The notes under the pieces are model-generated. The model did no database searches. It saw nothing but the letters and a program-made list of their open reading frames with translations, and had not been told where the DNA came from. DNA of 64,000 nt from WVZH01 sp034430425 (GTDB taxonomy: Bacteria > Chloroflexota > Anaerolineae > Anaerolineales > E44-bin32): positions 1-64,000 of the forward strand of contig DAOUEK010000083.1 of NCBI GenBank assembly GCA_034430425.1. The letters are read 5' to 3'. Positions 8,763 through 19,369 of this stretch are shown here, piece after piece; position 1 is the stretch's first letter; the number at the start of each line of letters is the position of its first letter. Made by a program: the position numbers and the translations under genes.

Positions 8763-11756
8763 TTATTGATCCCGCAGTGCCCGCCACAACCGTTCGGGTG
8801 TGATCGGGATCTCCGCCAGGTCCGCGCCGCAGGCATCCATCACGGCGTTGCCTACCGCGGGCGCCACACCATCAATGGGTATCTCAGCCACCGCCTTCAC
8901 GCCGAAGGGATGCGAAGGCTCGAACGTCTCCACGAAGATCGTCTGCAGCTCCGGCATCTCATGCGCGGCGAAAATGTGATAATCGCGGAAATCGACTTCC
9001 CGCGCCCGGCCGGCTTCATCGTACAGCATCTCTTCGCAAACGGCGTAGCCCAGCGCCTGCGTCATCCCGCCCTCCACCTGCCCGGAAGCGGTGAGCGGAT
9101 TCACGATCACACCCGCGTCGACGGCCATGACCAGCCGATCGACCGTTAACTGTCCCGTTTCGATGTCGACGGTCACTTCCGCAAACTGCGCCGCAAACGG
9201 CGGCGGTGCTACCGGCGACATAAAGGAAGCCACACCCATGATTTGTTCCTGGTCCTCATGGTGCAGTGCGTTCAGCGCCACTTCGGCGAGCGTCACAGAA
9301 CGACCATCCGGCGCCCAGGCGCTGCCTTCCGCCAGGCGAACCTCGTCAGGTTTTACCTCGGCTTCATCCTCGCTGAGCATGCGCGCCGCCCGGATGCGGA
9401 GACGCTGCGCCACCTTCTGCGCCGCGCGCACTACCGCTCCTCCCGAGATGTACGTCGTGCTGGATGCATAAGCTCCTTTATCGAATGGCGTAAAATCCGT
9501 GTCTGACGAATAGACCACGATGTCGTCCACCGGCACGCCCAGCACTTCCGCAGCCTGCTGCGCCAGGACCGTGTCCGATCCGGTGCCCAGGTCTGTCGCG
9601 CCGACCAGCAGATTGAAGGAACCATCATCGTTGAGTTTGATGCTCGCCCCGCCCATGTCGAGGTACGGTATCGCCGTCCCCTGCATCACCAGCGCCACAC
9701 CGATTCCACGGCGCAGATGGGGCGCGCCGGAAACCTGGTGCCAATCGCGATTGCCGAATTTCGTATCCCATCCGATGGCGGCCGCGCCCTGCTGCACGCA
9801 TTCCTGCAGCCCGCAGGTGCTGATCGTCTCCGGGCGCGGCTCACGTCCCTCCGACCAGGCGGTGCTGAAAGGATGCAGCTCCCCCTCACGCAGCGCGTTC
9901 TTCAATCGGAAGCTGAGCGGTTCCAGGTTCAGCGCCTTCGCTACACGCTCCATGTGGCGTTCGACCGGCCAGAATCCCTGCGGCACGCCGTAACCCCGGT
10001 AGGCACCGGCGGAGGGACGGTTGGTATACACAATGTCGGCGTAAAAGCGAATATTGGGCGACTCGCGGTACACACCGTCTCCCACGTAAAGCGCCATTGC
10101 CTTATGGCCCGTGTTGCCCGTTACAGTGAGCGCGTGGCAGCCATAGGCGCCGGTATCGCTGAGTGCGTACATTTCGTTGGCGGTGATCGTGCCGTCGTGT
10201 TTAACTCCCGTCTTCATACGGATGCGCATGGGATGGCGGGAGCGAGAGGCGTAAAATTCCTCGGCGCGCGTGGTCTCAAACCGCACCGGACGGCCGGTGG
10301 CAATGGTCAGATGCGCAGCAACGTCCTCGATCTGGACCTCCTGTTTGCCGCCAAAGCCGCCGCCGATGCGCGGTTTGATCACGCGAATGCGTTTCACCGG
10401 CAGCCCCAGCATAGGTGCAATCTGGCGCCGTACGTGAAAAGGAACCTGGGTGCTGGTGCGAATCACCAGCCGATCGTCTTCATCCCAGTAGGTAACCACG
10501 GCGTGTGGCTCGATGTGTGCCTGCTGCACCTTGGGAACCTCGTATTCACCTTCGATGATCTCATCCGCTTCTGAAAAGCCTTTATCCACGTCGCCGATAT
10601 CGATGCGGATTTCCGCCGCCAGGTTGCGCGAGGCATCCGAATCGGCAAAATCGACGTATTCGGGCTCATCGTGAATCTGCACTGCCCCTTCATCCATGGC
10701 GTGGGAGTAATCCAATATCGCCGGCAAAATCTCGTACTCCACATCGATCAATGCGAGCGCTTCATCAGCGATCGCCTCCGTCTCCGCCGCCACAAAGGCG
10801 ACGCGATCTCCCACATAACGCACTTTCTTGTCCAGCGAGAAGGTATCCAGGGGTCCCGGAATGGGATCGGATTGCCCGGCCGTGGAATAGGCCACGCGCG
10901 GGATATCCTCCCAGGTCAACACCGCGGCAACGCCGGGCAAAGCACGCGCCCGGCTGGCGTCGATGTGTTTGATGCGCGCGTGCGCATGCGGGCTGCGCAG
11001 CACTTTGGCCACCAACATGCCGCGCATTTCGAAGTCCGTGACGAAAGCTGGTTTGCCTTGCGCCAGCTTCACAGCGTCCACTTTGGGAACGGATTTGCCG
11101 ACTGTTTGCAGTGCAGTGTCCGGTGAGCATAGCCGAATCTGCGGCATCACGGATGTTCGCGTGAGTAAATCGGGGCTGCCCGGCACGGCTTCCCCCGCAT
11201 CAGGCGCCGGCCCACTCGGTGGACGGAATTCCTCTGCTCCGCGTGTATCCAACGGCTCAACGGATTCGCCGCGCAGGACAGCCGCGGCGCGCAGCACGGC
11301 CTGCACCGGCTTCAAATATCCCGTGCAGCGGCAAAGCACACCGGAAAGCGCCTCCCGCACCTGCGCTTCGGTGGGATTCGACTCTTTCTGCAGCAGGGCG
11401 CGCGCGGCCAGGATCATCGCCGGCGAGCAGTACCCACACTGGATCGCGCCCGTCTCGATGAAAGCCTGCTGAATGGGATCGAGACCTTGAGATTCGCGCC
11501 ATCCCGGATCGGGATGTTCGCCGAGGGCTTCGATCGTCACCACTTCACGACCATCCACCTGCGGGGCGAGCATCACACAGGTATTGCGCGGTTTGCCATC
11601 GATCAACACGGCGCAGGCGCCGCACTCCCCCGTTTCACAGCCATGCTTGACGCCAAACAAGCCTAACCGTTCACGCAGCACTTCGAGCAATGTTTCCCGG
11701 CCGTCGACTTCCAATTCGACCGACTTGCCGTTGAGTGTAAAGTGAATTTTCATCAC
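8763..11756 (-). CDS. 2Fe-2S-molybdopterin fusion xanthine dehydrogenase-like subunit
   Basis: 997 residues. Residues 1-160 are a two-cluster ferredoxin domain (CETGECGACAVLIDG, QCGYCSPAM, LCRCTGYLKPV). After a ~60-residue linker the molybdopterin-binding large subunit starts near 218 (GKSVPKVDAVKLAQGKPAF). GGGFGGKQEVQ and GAYRGYGVPQG mark the cofactor loops, and VKAVAEIPIDGVAPAVGNA carries the catalytic Glu. The FAD subunit is the next gene upstream (12535), overlapping by 4 nt. The enzyme is therefore FeS-Mo fused with a separate FAD protein. A purine substrate is inferred from context only. Confidence 0.9.
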   Translation of the reverse strand: MMKIHFTLNGKSVELEVDGRETLLEVLRERLGLFGVKHGCETGECGACAVLIDGKPRNTCVMLAPQVDGREVVTIEALGEHPDPGWRESQGLDPIQQAFIETGAIQCGYCSPAMILAARALLQKESNPTEAQVREALSGVLCRCTGYLKPVQAVLRAAAVLRGESVEPLDTRGAEEFRPPSGPAPDAGEAVPGSPDLLTRTSVMPQIRLCSPDTALQTVGKSVPKVDAVKLAQGKPAFVTDFEMRGMLVAKVLRSPHAHARIKHIDASRARALPGVAAVLTWEDIPRVAYSTAGQSDPIPGPLDTFSLDKKVRYVGDRVAFVAAETEAIADEALALIDVEYEILPAILDYSHAMDEGAVQIHDEPEYVDFADSDASRNLAAEIRIDIGDVDKGFSEADEIIEGEYEVPKVQQAHIEPHAVVTYWDEDDRLVIRTSTQVPFHVRRQIAPMLGLPVKRIRVIKPRIGGGFGGKQEVQIEDVAAHLTIATGRPVRFETTRAEEFYASRSRHPMRIRMKTGVKHDGTITANEMYALSDTGAYGCHALTVTGNTGHKAMALYVGDGVYRESPNIRFYADIVYTNRPSAGAYRGYGVPQGFWPVERHMERVAKALNLEPLSFRLKNALREGELHPFSTAWSEGREPRPETISTCGLQECVQQGAAAIGWDTKFGNRDWHQVSGAPHLRRGIGVALVMQGTAIPYLDMGGASIKLNDDGSFNLLVGATDLGTGSDTVLAQQAAEVLGVPVDDIVVYSSDTDFTPFDKGAYASSTTYISGGAVVRAAQKVAQRLRIRAARMLSEDEAEVKPDEVRLAEGSAWAPDGRSVTLAEVALNALHHEDQEQIMGVASFMSPVAPPPFAAQFAEVTVDIETGQLTVDRLVMAVDAGVIVNPLTASGQVEGGMTQALGYAVCEEMLYDEAGRAREVDFRDYHIFAAHEMPELQTIFVETFEPSHPFGVKAVAEIPIDGVAPAVGNAVMDACGADLAEIPITPERLWRALRDQ

Positions 11757-12535
11757 GCACCCCCATGAGACAAGAGACGCTTGACGAGTACCCCGGCGAT
11801 CGCAGTGCGGTATTCCGCACTGGCCCAGGCATCGTCCGCCTTGTTGCAGCAGGAAGCCGCAGCTTCCGCCACAGATTCGAGCGGCTCTTTATTGGTGATT
11901 TTCTTCTCGGCTTTTTCAGCACGCAGCGGGAAGGCTCCAAAACCGCCGATGGCGATTGTTGTTGAAGACTCATTATCATCTGCCGGGAACTGCCCCACAG
12001 CCACAGCCACAATCGGTCGATCGGCGGGCGATCGGGCAACCTGTTCATACGCCAGGGATAATGGCAGTTTAAACCGCACCGCTGTGATCAACTGACGGAT
12101 CGGTGTTTCCTTGCGATCCTGTAAAAATGATCCCAGGGAAAGCGTATCGGATTCCGGCTCGAGTGTGACCTGTGCATCCAGGGCCAGCAAAGCCGTCAGC
12201 AGCGGGGAACGCCCATCCTCAGCCATGATCGTCCCCCCCAGGGTGGCCGCATTGCGGATGTTCCAGGCGGCCTCCAGGCGGCAGGCAGACCGCAGCGCTT
12301 CCGGAAGCGGCGGATCACGCTCCAGAATCGTTTGCAGGCTCACTCCCGCTTCAATCGTGACCACTCCCTTTTCGATCTTTAAATCCGTCAATCCCAGATC
12401 GTCAAGATCGATGACGGCTTCGATCTGTCTGCGCCTCGTACTCACACGCGTACCGCCCGCCAGCGGGACGCCTCGTTCCAGAAGCGAGACAGCTTCCTCG
12501 ATGGTTTTCGGCCGCAAGTATTCGAACGCATGCAT
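11753..12535 (-). CDS. Molybdenum hydroxylase FAD-binding subunit (CoxM/XdhB type)
   Basis: About 260 residues with the family motifs PLAGGTRV near the N-terminus and WNIRNAATLGGTIMAEDGRSP near residue 90. It is somewhat shorter than the usual 280-290 residues, mainly in the C-terminal domain. The stop overlaps the start of the FeS-Mo fusion gene (ATGA), so the two subunits are probably made together. A GTG at 12550 is an alternative start, but the ATG at 12535 has better ribosome-site spacing. It moves electrons from the 2Fe-2S clusters to a soluble acceptor. Confidence 0.85.
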   Translation of the reverse strand: MHAFEYLRPKTIEEAVSLLERGVPLAGGTRVSTRRRQIEAVIDLDDLGLTDLKIEKGVVTIEAGVSLQTILERDPPLPEALRSACRLEAAWNIRNAATLGGTIMAEDGRSPLLTALLALDAQVTLEPESDTLSLGSFLQDRKETPIRQLITAVRFKLPLSLAYEQVARSPADRPIVAVAVGQFPADDNESSTTIAIGGFGAFPLRAEKAEKKITNKEPLESVAEAAASCCNKADDAWASAEYRTAIAGVLVKRLLSHGGA

Positions 12536-12563
12536 GTCCGTATCCCTCACTTCCTGACCGGTC

Positions 12564-13061
12564 CTAATCCGGATAGACCTTCCAGCCCAATGACTCGAGG
12601 TCTTCTTCCTTTAAAGAATCATCCTTCACATCCGCCAATGCGCCGTCCGCTTCCGCGCCAAGGCTGCCATCGGGCAAGCGCAGCTCGGCGTGTGCGAAGG
12701 CATAGCGCCCGCGTCGTTTGACCACCTTCCCATACAGGGTGAGCGGTTCTCCGATCGGCACGGGTTTGCGATAGTGAATTTCCATTTTTGCCGTTACACG
12801 AAAGTGATTGTGATCGTCGGCCATCACCGCCCGCCCCAGGATTTCATCCAACATCGCTGCGGTAATTCCCCCGTGCACAACGCCGGGATAGCCTTGATAC
12901 TGTTCCGGAATGGTCACCGTGGCCGTAACTTCATCAGGTCCCGCATCGTAGAAACTCATACCGAGACCGTATTTATTTTCAAGACCACAGATGAAACAAT
13001 GTCGCGAATTGGGCTGCTTGCGCAATTTCTCCTGCCGCTGCGCCTGGTTGTTCGTTGTCAT
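12564..13061 (-). CDS. PaaI-family hotdog thioesterase
   Basis: 165 residues. The central hotdog fold shows PGVVHGGITAAMLDEILGRA, the HGG motif with catalytic acidic residue typical of PaaI/YbaW acyl-CoA thioesterases. An N-terminal CFICG pair precedes it, as in a subgroup of these proteins. The substrate is unknown. It lies between the LLM oxidoreductase and the FAD subunit genes, a common placement for proteins of this type in Chloroflexota or Actinobacteria catabolic runs (recalled, not checked). Confidence 0.75.
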   Translation of the reverse strand: MTTNNQAQRQEKLRKQPNSRHCFICGLENKYGLGMSFYDAGPDEVTATVTIPEQYQGYPGVVHGGITAAMLDEILGRAVMADDHNHFRVTAKMEIHYRKPVPIGEPLTLYGKVVKRRGRYAFAHAELRLPDGSLGAEADGALADVKDDSLKEEDLESLGWKVYPD

Positions 13062-13109
13062 TCGCTGCTCCCCACGCTGGATTTCGAGTTCTTGAGTGGC
13101 ATAACCCCT

Positions 13110-14110
<1,001 letters not shown>

Positions 14111-14114
<4 letters not shown>

Positions 14115-14743
14115 CTTGATTCCTCCACCCTGACCTTCTGCTTCCGGGATTGCCATTCCTGGAGAATTTCGAGGTCTTCCGGCACGTCCAGATCCAACTC
14201 AAGCGATGGCAGCTCGCAAACAACGACTTTGGCTCCCGCCTGCTTGGCGCGCTTCTGATGCCGCGAGAAACTGTCCGGGCCGAAATCGTATTCGATCAAT
14301 CCCGGCGGAGACATTAGCAGCGCATTGGTACCCGTGCCGTGGCGGTCTGGTGCGATGATGACCACAGGGGGTTTCTTCGCCGCAGCGATCAGCGCTTCGA
14401 TGTCCTCCGAACTGAGCAGCGGCAGGTCCGCAGGAACGACCAGCACCGAACTTACACCATACCCGCGCGCCAGGATCGTGGCCCGCACCAGGGCGGTATT
14501 CAGCTGCGGCGCGCCGCGTTCCGTAACGGTCCTGGCTCCATGTTCGCGTGCCAGCGCCAGGGCGCGTGAATCCCGGCTGATGACCAGCATGCGATCGACC
14601 TGGGGAACCTCCTTTAACACTTCCAAGGTATGGATCATTAAATCCTGGCTCAACACTGCTCTCTCGTCGCGGTTGAGTACCTCAGCTAACCTGGATTTCG
14701 CCCGACGGAGCGGTTTTACAGGAACGATCGCCCATAAGGTCAT
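14111..14743 (-). CDS. cofC: CofC, phospholactate/PEP guanylyltransferase of F420 synthesis
   Basis: 210 residues. It starts WAIVPVKPLRRAKSRLAEVL, the CofC/FbiD nucleotide-binding N-terminus, and has VLVVPADLPLLSSEDIEAL near residue 93 and PDRHGTGTNALLMSPP near residue 128. It activates 2-phospholactate or, in the actinobacterial variant, phosphoenolpyruvate with GTP for transfer by CofD. It overlaps cofD upstream and the LLM gene downstream by 4 nt each. Confidence 0.88.
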
Positions 14744-15693
14744 GATTTCACCACCATTAATACCTCTTTCGATACGTATTCAACTACTTCTTCGGCCAAG
14801 CGACATCGATCATTTTGGTTCTGCATCACAATTCTGGTGACAAGTGCCAGCATTCCTAAATCAGAGATTTTGGATTGTTGTTCAGCATCTTCATCGTCAA
14901 TGACGAATGCAGTGAGCAAATCGGCGTAGTGCTTCGCCACCGCCAGCGCCGAAGGCTGGTAGCCCAATTCGGTATACATCTTGGCGGCTGGACCTTTAAT
15001 CGCCTGACCACCCACAATAGGCGAAATTCCGATCACCGGCTTCTCCGCCACCGCGGCGCGCAAACCGGGAACGGCGAGGATCGGATCGAGGCTCACCCAG
15101 GGATTGGAGGGACAGAAGACAATGCAATCGGCGAATTGAATCGCCTCCACAACACCCGGTGCCGGTCTGGCTTTCTCGACACCCCGAAACCGAAAACCAC
15201 TTACTTTTGGTTCACAGCGTCTTGCGACGAAATACTCCTGAAAAGGTAGTTCGCCCTCATCCGTAAATACCATCGTCCGTACGGCATTATCGGACATCGG
15301 CAAAACCTGCACCTCAATCCCCAGCTGTGCACACAACCTGGCACAGACTGCACTCAACGGTTCTCCGCGCTGCAGCAAGCGTGTGCGCTCGAGATGCAGC
15401 GCCAGGTCCCGATCGCCAAGTTGAAACCAGATCGGTCCCCCCAACTTCTCGAGTGCTTCCAATACGTGCCAGCTTTCCTCGGCACGCCCCCAACCCGTGA
15501 GTGGATTCGCCAGGCCAGCCAACGTGTAGGTGACCGTGTCCAGATCGGGACAGATCGTCAATCCGAAATGTTCGAAATCGTCCCCGGTGTTGACCACCAC
15601 GCGCAGGTTCTCAACGGGCAGTATCGCTGCCAGGCCATCGACCAGCTTGGCGCCACCAACCCCGCCCGCAAAAGCTGTGATTTTCAACGCCAC
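14740..15693 (-). CDS. cofD: CofD, 2-phospho-L-lactate (or PEP) transferase
   Basis: 317 residues, normal for CofD/FbiA. Family motifs include FAGGVGGAKLVDGLA at the N-terminus, NTGDDFEHFGLTICPDLDTV (metal and Fo site), FQLGDRDLALHLERT and FCPSNPWVSLDPIL, then SPIVGGQAIKGPAAKM. It joins the guanylylated three-carbon unit to Fo, giving F420-0 or dehydro-F420-0. Fo synthase (CofG/CofH or FbiC) is not in this window. The gene overlaps cofC and the nitroreductase gene. Confidence 0.9.
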   Translation of the reverse strand: MALKITAFAGGVGGAKLVDGLAAILPVENLRVVVNTGDDFEHFGLTICPDLDTVTYTLAGLANPLTGWGRAEESWHVLEALEKLGGPIWFQLGDRDLALHLERTRLLQRGEPLSAVCARLCAQLGIEVQVLPMSDNAVRTMVFTDEGELPFQEYFVARRCEPKVSGFRFRGVEKARPAPGVVEAIQFADCIVFCPSNPWVSLDPILAVPGLRAAVAEKPVIGISPIVGGQAIKGPAAKMYTELGYQPSALAVAKHYADLLTAFVIDDEDAEQQSKISDLGMLALVTRIVMQNQNDRCRLAEEVVEYVSKEVLMVVKS

Positions 15694-16319
15694 AACGAAA
15701 CCGCCTCCAGCGGTATGCGCTCTTTTTTACGTATCTGCTCGTCTGCATATCCCAACAAGATCAAGCCCTGCGGCTCCCATGTTTGCGGCAATTCGAGTGC
15801 GCTATGAACCGCATCCGGTGCGAACAGCGGCGCACACAACCAGCCCGCCGCCAATCCTTCGGCATGGGCGGCGAGCAGTAAATTCTGCCCTGCCATGGCC
15901 ACACTCTGCACGGCCATCACATACTCAGCATTCGAGCGTGCTTCATCGGGATAAGCATCCATTGCTTCCATTGTCAAGCATACCACCACAACCACCGGCG
16001 CCGAGGTAATCCGTTGGTAGGATTGAGAGACATCCGCCTCGACGTCGTCCGCATCGTCTCCGTCCCTCAGACGCGCCGCTCGCAGGGCTGCACCCAACTG
16101 CCCGGCGAGATCCTGCTTCGCCGAATCAATCGAAAGGACAGCGAAACGCCAGGGCTGCCGATCGTGCGCCGAGGGCGCCTGACGGGCGGCATCGAGCAAA
16201 CACTCGACGAGCTCGACCGGCACCGCTTCTCCCGTGAAGCGCCGGATCGAACGCCTGCTGGCTAAGAAATCGTAGAATTCCCGAGGCTCCAATAATCTCC
16301 CCTTATCGGTTTTACTCAT
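15684..16319 (-). CDS. Nitroreductase-family protein, FbiB C-terminal domain-like
   Basis: 211 residues of nitroreductase fold: FLASRRSIRRFTGEAVP, AARQAPSAHDRQPWRF, then AGQNLLLAAHAEGLAAGWLCAP. Stand-alone it would be a generic FMN reductase, but it sits exactly between cofE and cofD and overlaps cofD by 10 nt. In mycobacterial FbiB this domain is fused to CofE and reduces dehydro-F420-0 made from phosphoenolpyruvate. Here the same two domains are encoded by neighbouring genes, so that role is likely. FMN binding is assumed from the family. Confidence 0.8.
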   Translation of the reverse strand: MSKTDKGRLLEPREFYDFLASRRSIRRFTGEAVPVELVECLLDAARQAPSAHDRQPWRFAVLSIDSAKQDLAGQLGAALRAARLRDGDDADDVEADVSQSYQRITSAPVVVVVCLTMEAMDAYPDEARSNAEYVMAVQSVAMAGQNLLLAAHAEGLAAGWLCAPLFAPDAVHSALELPQTWEPQGLILLGYADEQIRKKERIPLEAVSLWR

Positions 16320-16322
16320 AGT

Positions 16323-17084
16323 TTATCGAAACAGGTCTTCTTCCTCCGGCCGGATGATCTCAGCCAGCGACCCATCCCGCAGCGGATAGGGCAGCCCGCG
16401 CACATGAACGACGGGATGTCCCTCATCCGCCTGCCCCATCATGATCGAAGCTGCCGCGGCGAGTTCGTCCGCAAGGCCGACTTCTGTGGTTTGTAGCGAG
16501 GTGCCAAATAAATCCGGCCGTCCGCGCAAATCCAGCAGGGCGGGAAAACCGGCCACACCGATGGCCGTTCCCACGGTGCCCAACCGCCAGGCCCGTCCAT
16601 GCGAGTCGATGATCAAAACCCCGATTTCGCATCGTGCAGTCTCCTGCAAGCGCTGACGTATCTCTCGAGCAGATGCATCCGGATCGGGCGGCAGGGTAAG
16701 CACCCAATCACCCGGTTCCCCATCGACGTTGGAATGGTCTATACCAGCGTTGGCGCAGATAAACCCCAGCTTGTGCTCGACGATGATCAAGCCATGCCGG
16801 ATACGCAGGATTTTACGGCTCTCACGGAGTAATACTTCAACCTCACGGGCATCCTTTTGGCTTTCCCGTGCAAGCCGCCGTGCTTCGTCGGAGGGCGTGA
16901 CCAGCCGCAAATCTCGGAAACAACCTTCTGATTTGGAGATCACCTTCTGTCCGATCACGATAACGTCGTTATCCTGCAGAGACAGCTTGGCTCGTTCCAG
17001 GCCTTCCAGGATCAGGGTCGCCAAATCATCGCCCGGTTTGATCAGCGGAAAACCGGGAAGCGGTGTGAGAATCATTTGTTTCAT
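16323..17084 (-). CDS. cofE: CofE, coenzyme F420-0:L-glutamate ligase
   Basis: 253 residues, the length of archaeal-type CofE without a fused nitroreductase. Motifs are VIGQKVISKSEG near residue 44, GFICANAGIDHSNVDGEPG near residue 106 and IDSHGRAWRLGTVGTAIGVAG near residue 158. It adds glutamates to F420-0 with GTP. It is followed 3 nt later by the FbiB-C-like nitroreductase gene and preceded by npdG. Confidence 0.9.
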   Translation of the reverse strand: MKQMILTPLPGFPLIKPGDDLATLILEGLERAKLSLQDNDVIVIGQKVISKSEGCFRDLRLVTPSDEARRLARESQKDAREVEVLLRESRKILRIRHGLIIVEHKLGFICANAGIDHSNVDGEPGDWVLTLPPDPDASAREIRQRLQETARCEIGVLIIDSHGRAWRLGTVGTAIGVAGFPALLDLRGRPDLFGTSLQTTEVGLADELAAAASIMMGQADEGHPVVHVRGLPYPLRDGSLAEIIRPEEEDLFR

Positions 17085-17112
17085 ACAGAACCATTCAGCG
17101 TGAATCGAATAT

Positions 17113-17775
17113 TTACTTCCCCGTGATGCGAAAACCTGCGTTCTTTATCTTGTAACGCTTGTTGATCCCAATCAATACCGAAGTCAAACCTTCCACCACA
17201 GCTGCATTCGGCAGCGCACCGGCGTCCCAGCCGACCAGGCCGGCGGACTTGACCAGCTCAAGAACCTGGTTTCGGGCTGCCTCGCTGTCCCCACAAACGA
17301 GTACGTCGCAGGGCACAGATCCATCCTCACGCAGATGCAGGTGAGAGACATTCTGGAAAGCCGCCACAACAAAGCAGTCATCGCCTACGATCTCTTGCGC
17401 TTCCTGCGCCGCGCTGCCCGCAGCGGGCATGTTTATCACGTCGATATTCGGCGGATCGAGGGGCACAGTCACATCGATCAAGACCTTGCCCTTAAGTTTG
17501 TCTTTCAACGACTCCAATGTCGAGGCATGCGCGCTGTAGGGAACCGTGAGCACAGCGATGTCGCACATTGAAACTGCGGCTTCGTTCTGCATGCCCTGGA
17601 TCACATCTTCTCCCAGGCTTTCGTTCAACTCCGCAGCCACACGCTCGGCCTTTTCGATCGTCCGCGAACCAATAATCACGTGGTAGCCGGCCTTCGCCCA
17701 ACGAAATGCCAATCCCTGGCCTTCGTTGCCGGTTCCTCCAAGAATACTTAAAGTTAGAATTAATCGATCGGTCAT
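17113..17775 (-). CDS. npdG: NADPH:F420 oxidoreductase
   Basis: 220 residues. The N-terminus ILGGTGNEGQGLAFRWAKAG with IGSR a little later is the NADP-binding Rossmann motif of F420-dependent NADP reductase (Fno/NpdG). PNAAVVEGLTSVLIGINKRYK closes the protein as in the family. It moves hydride between NADPH and F420 in the cytoplasm and links the F420 pool to NADP. It heads the F420 gene set, 29 nt from cofE. Confidence 0.9.
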   Translation of the reverse strand: MTDRLILTLSILGGTGNEGQGLAFRWAKAGYHVIIGSRTIEKAERVAAELNESLGEDVIQGMQNEAAVSMCDIAVLTVPYSAHASTLESLKDKLKGKVLIDVTVPLDPPNIDVINMPAAGSAAQEAQEIVGDDCFVVAAFQNVSHLHLREDGSVPCDVLVCGDSEAARNQVLELVKSAGLVGWDAGALPNAAVVEGLTSVLIGINKRYKIKNAGFRITGK

Positions 17776-17805
17776 GCCCCCTCCTTTATGTAATGATATT
17801 GGCGA

Positions 17806-19179
17806 TTAGTCCGACGGCACATGGGATTGGTAGCGCTGCCAGATGCCCGGCGCCAGCTCCCTCGCATGTGCTGTAATCGCTTGCTCGTCAAGCGTGCGCA
17901 ACACTCGATCCTTCATTAGAATTTTACCGGCCACAATCGTGGTCGTCACCATTGATTCATGGAAACCGAAGAGAATGTGCCAGGGTATATTCCCGGCCGT
18001 CAACGGTGTGGCGGCATGATAGTCTACGAAAATGAGATCGGCGTATGCACCGGGAACGAGCTGACCGATGGCCGCGTCAGTGAAGAATACCTTCGTCAGA
18101 TCGGCGTTGTTATGGACGGCCATTTCCACGAGCGTATCTCCCGGCATCCTGCGGGGATCGCGATTGGCAAGTTTATGCAGCAGGTATGCCGTCTTCCATT
18201 CTTCCCACATGGCGTTCGAAAAACCGTCGTTTCCCAAAGCCACGCGCACACCGGCGCGCATCAAGCCTTCCACATCGGCTGCGCCCACGCCGTTGTTCAT
18301 GTTCGAGCGCGGCTGGTGTGTCACCCAGGTGCCGCTATTTGCCAGCAGCTCGATCTCCTGACCATCGACGTGGATCGCATGCGCGGCGATGGTCTCTTTG
18401 CCCAGGATCTCGTGGTCGTGCAGCCGCGCCACGACTCTACGTCCCGATTTCGCCAGGCTGTCCTCTTCATCGGACTCATGCTCGGCAACATGGATGTGAA
18501 AACCCGTATCTGGTGGTGCAGCAGCACGACAGGCATCGAGAGTCTCCGCGGAGAGAGTCAGGCTGGCGTGCAGTCCGAATGTGGCCGCAACTCGCCCGTC
18601 AGCGACATCCCCGCATTCACAACGCTTGAGGAAACGCACATTCTCCACGATGCCCGCTCTGGTTTTCTCCTCCCCGTCGCGATCCGTGACCTCGTAGCAA
18701 AGTACGGCTCGCAAACCAGACTGATCCACGGCATCCGCAATGGCATCGAGAGATCCCTCGACGGCATTGGGTGAAGCATGGTGATCGATGAGGGTCGTCG
18801 TCCCGTGCCGGATGGCGTCCAGCAGGCAAACCTGGGCGGAGACGCGCACGTCTTCCAAAGTGAGCGACTTATCGAGCGGCCACCATAATTTACGCAGTAT
18901 CTCCGGGAAATCCCGCGGCGCACGCCCCGGAATGGCCAGGCCGCGCGCGAAGGCGCTGTAGAAATGGGTGTGGGCACAGATGTTGCCGGGCATCACTATC
19001 TGGCCGCGCGCGTCCAGCCTATCGGCTTTCGGATGAAGGGATAGCAGTATTTTCTCAGGGCCAAGCTCGACGATTTTCCCAGCCTCGACCAGGAGTGCAT
19101 GGTTGTCGAGCAGTTGGGACTCTTCGCCCCAGGTGACGAGTCGTGCGTTGTGGATCAACATCGCTTCACCCCGACTCAT
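17806..19179 (-). CDS. ssnA: SsnA-like amidohydrolase
   Basis: 457 residues of the metal-dependent amidohydrolase fold. Metal ligands are visible as AHTHFYSAFARG, FHIHVAEHESDEED, HAIHVD and GNDGFSNAM. Overall it matches SsnA, the putative aminohydrolase of the E. coli purine/urate cluster, thought to open or deaminate a purine-derived ring. ATG codons at 19248, 19179 and 19161 are possible starts. 19179 has GGAAGG 7 nt upstream and 19161 has GGGGTGA, while the 19248 form adds a tail not expected in the family. It opens the block leading into the F420 genes, downstream of the repeat region at 19370-19820. Confidence 0.85.
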   Translation of the reverse strand: MSRGEAMLIHNARLVTWGEESQLLDNHALLVEAGKIVELGPEKILLSLHPKADRLDARGQIVMPGNICAHTHFYSAFARGLAIPGRAPRDFPEILRKLWWPLDKSLTLEDVRVSAQVCLLDAIRHGTTTLIDHHASPNAVEGSLDAIADAVDQSGLRAVLCYEVTDRDGEEKTRAGIVENVRFLKRCECGDVADGRVAATFGLHASLTLSAETLDACRAAAPPDTGFHIHVAEHESDEEDSLAKSGRRVVARLHDHEILGKETIAAHAIHVDGQEIELLANSGTWVTHQPRSNMNNGVGAADVEGLMRAGVRVALGNDGFSNAMWEEWKTAYLLHKLANRDPRRMPGDTLVEMAVHNNADLTKVFFTDAAIGQLVPGAYADLIFVDYHAATPLTAGNIPWHILFGFHESMVTTTIVAGKILMKDRVLRTLDEQAITAHARELAPGIWQRYQSHVPSD

Positions 19180-19369
19180 AATCGCCTTCCCATAATAAAT
19201 ACTTGATTCCTTTGCCGATTCTTCGAGGTTGCGCAGATCGAGTGGCACTTTTCGACGAGCGAGGATGCTCGACGCCGCATGAAAGATTTTCCGCCATACG
19301 ACCCCCGATCTGAGGTAATCCCGATTCTAACATGCCGGAATATTGGAAACAAGCGGGTTCTCTCTTGAT

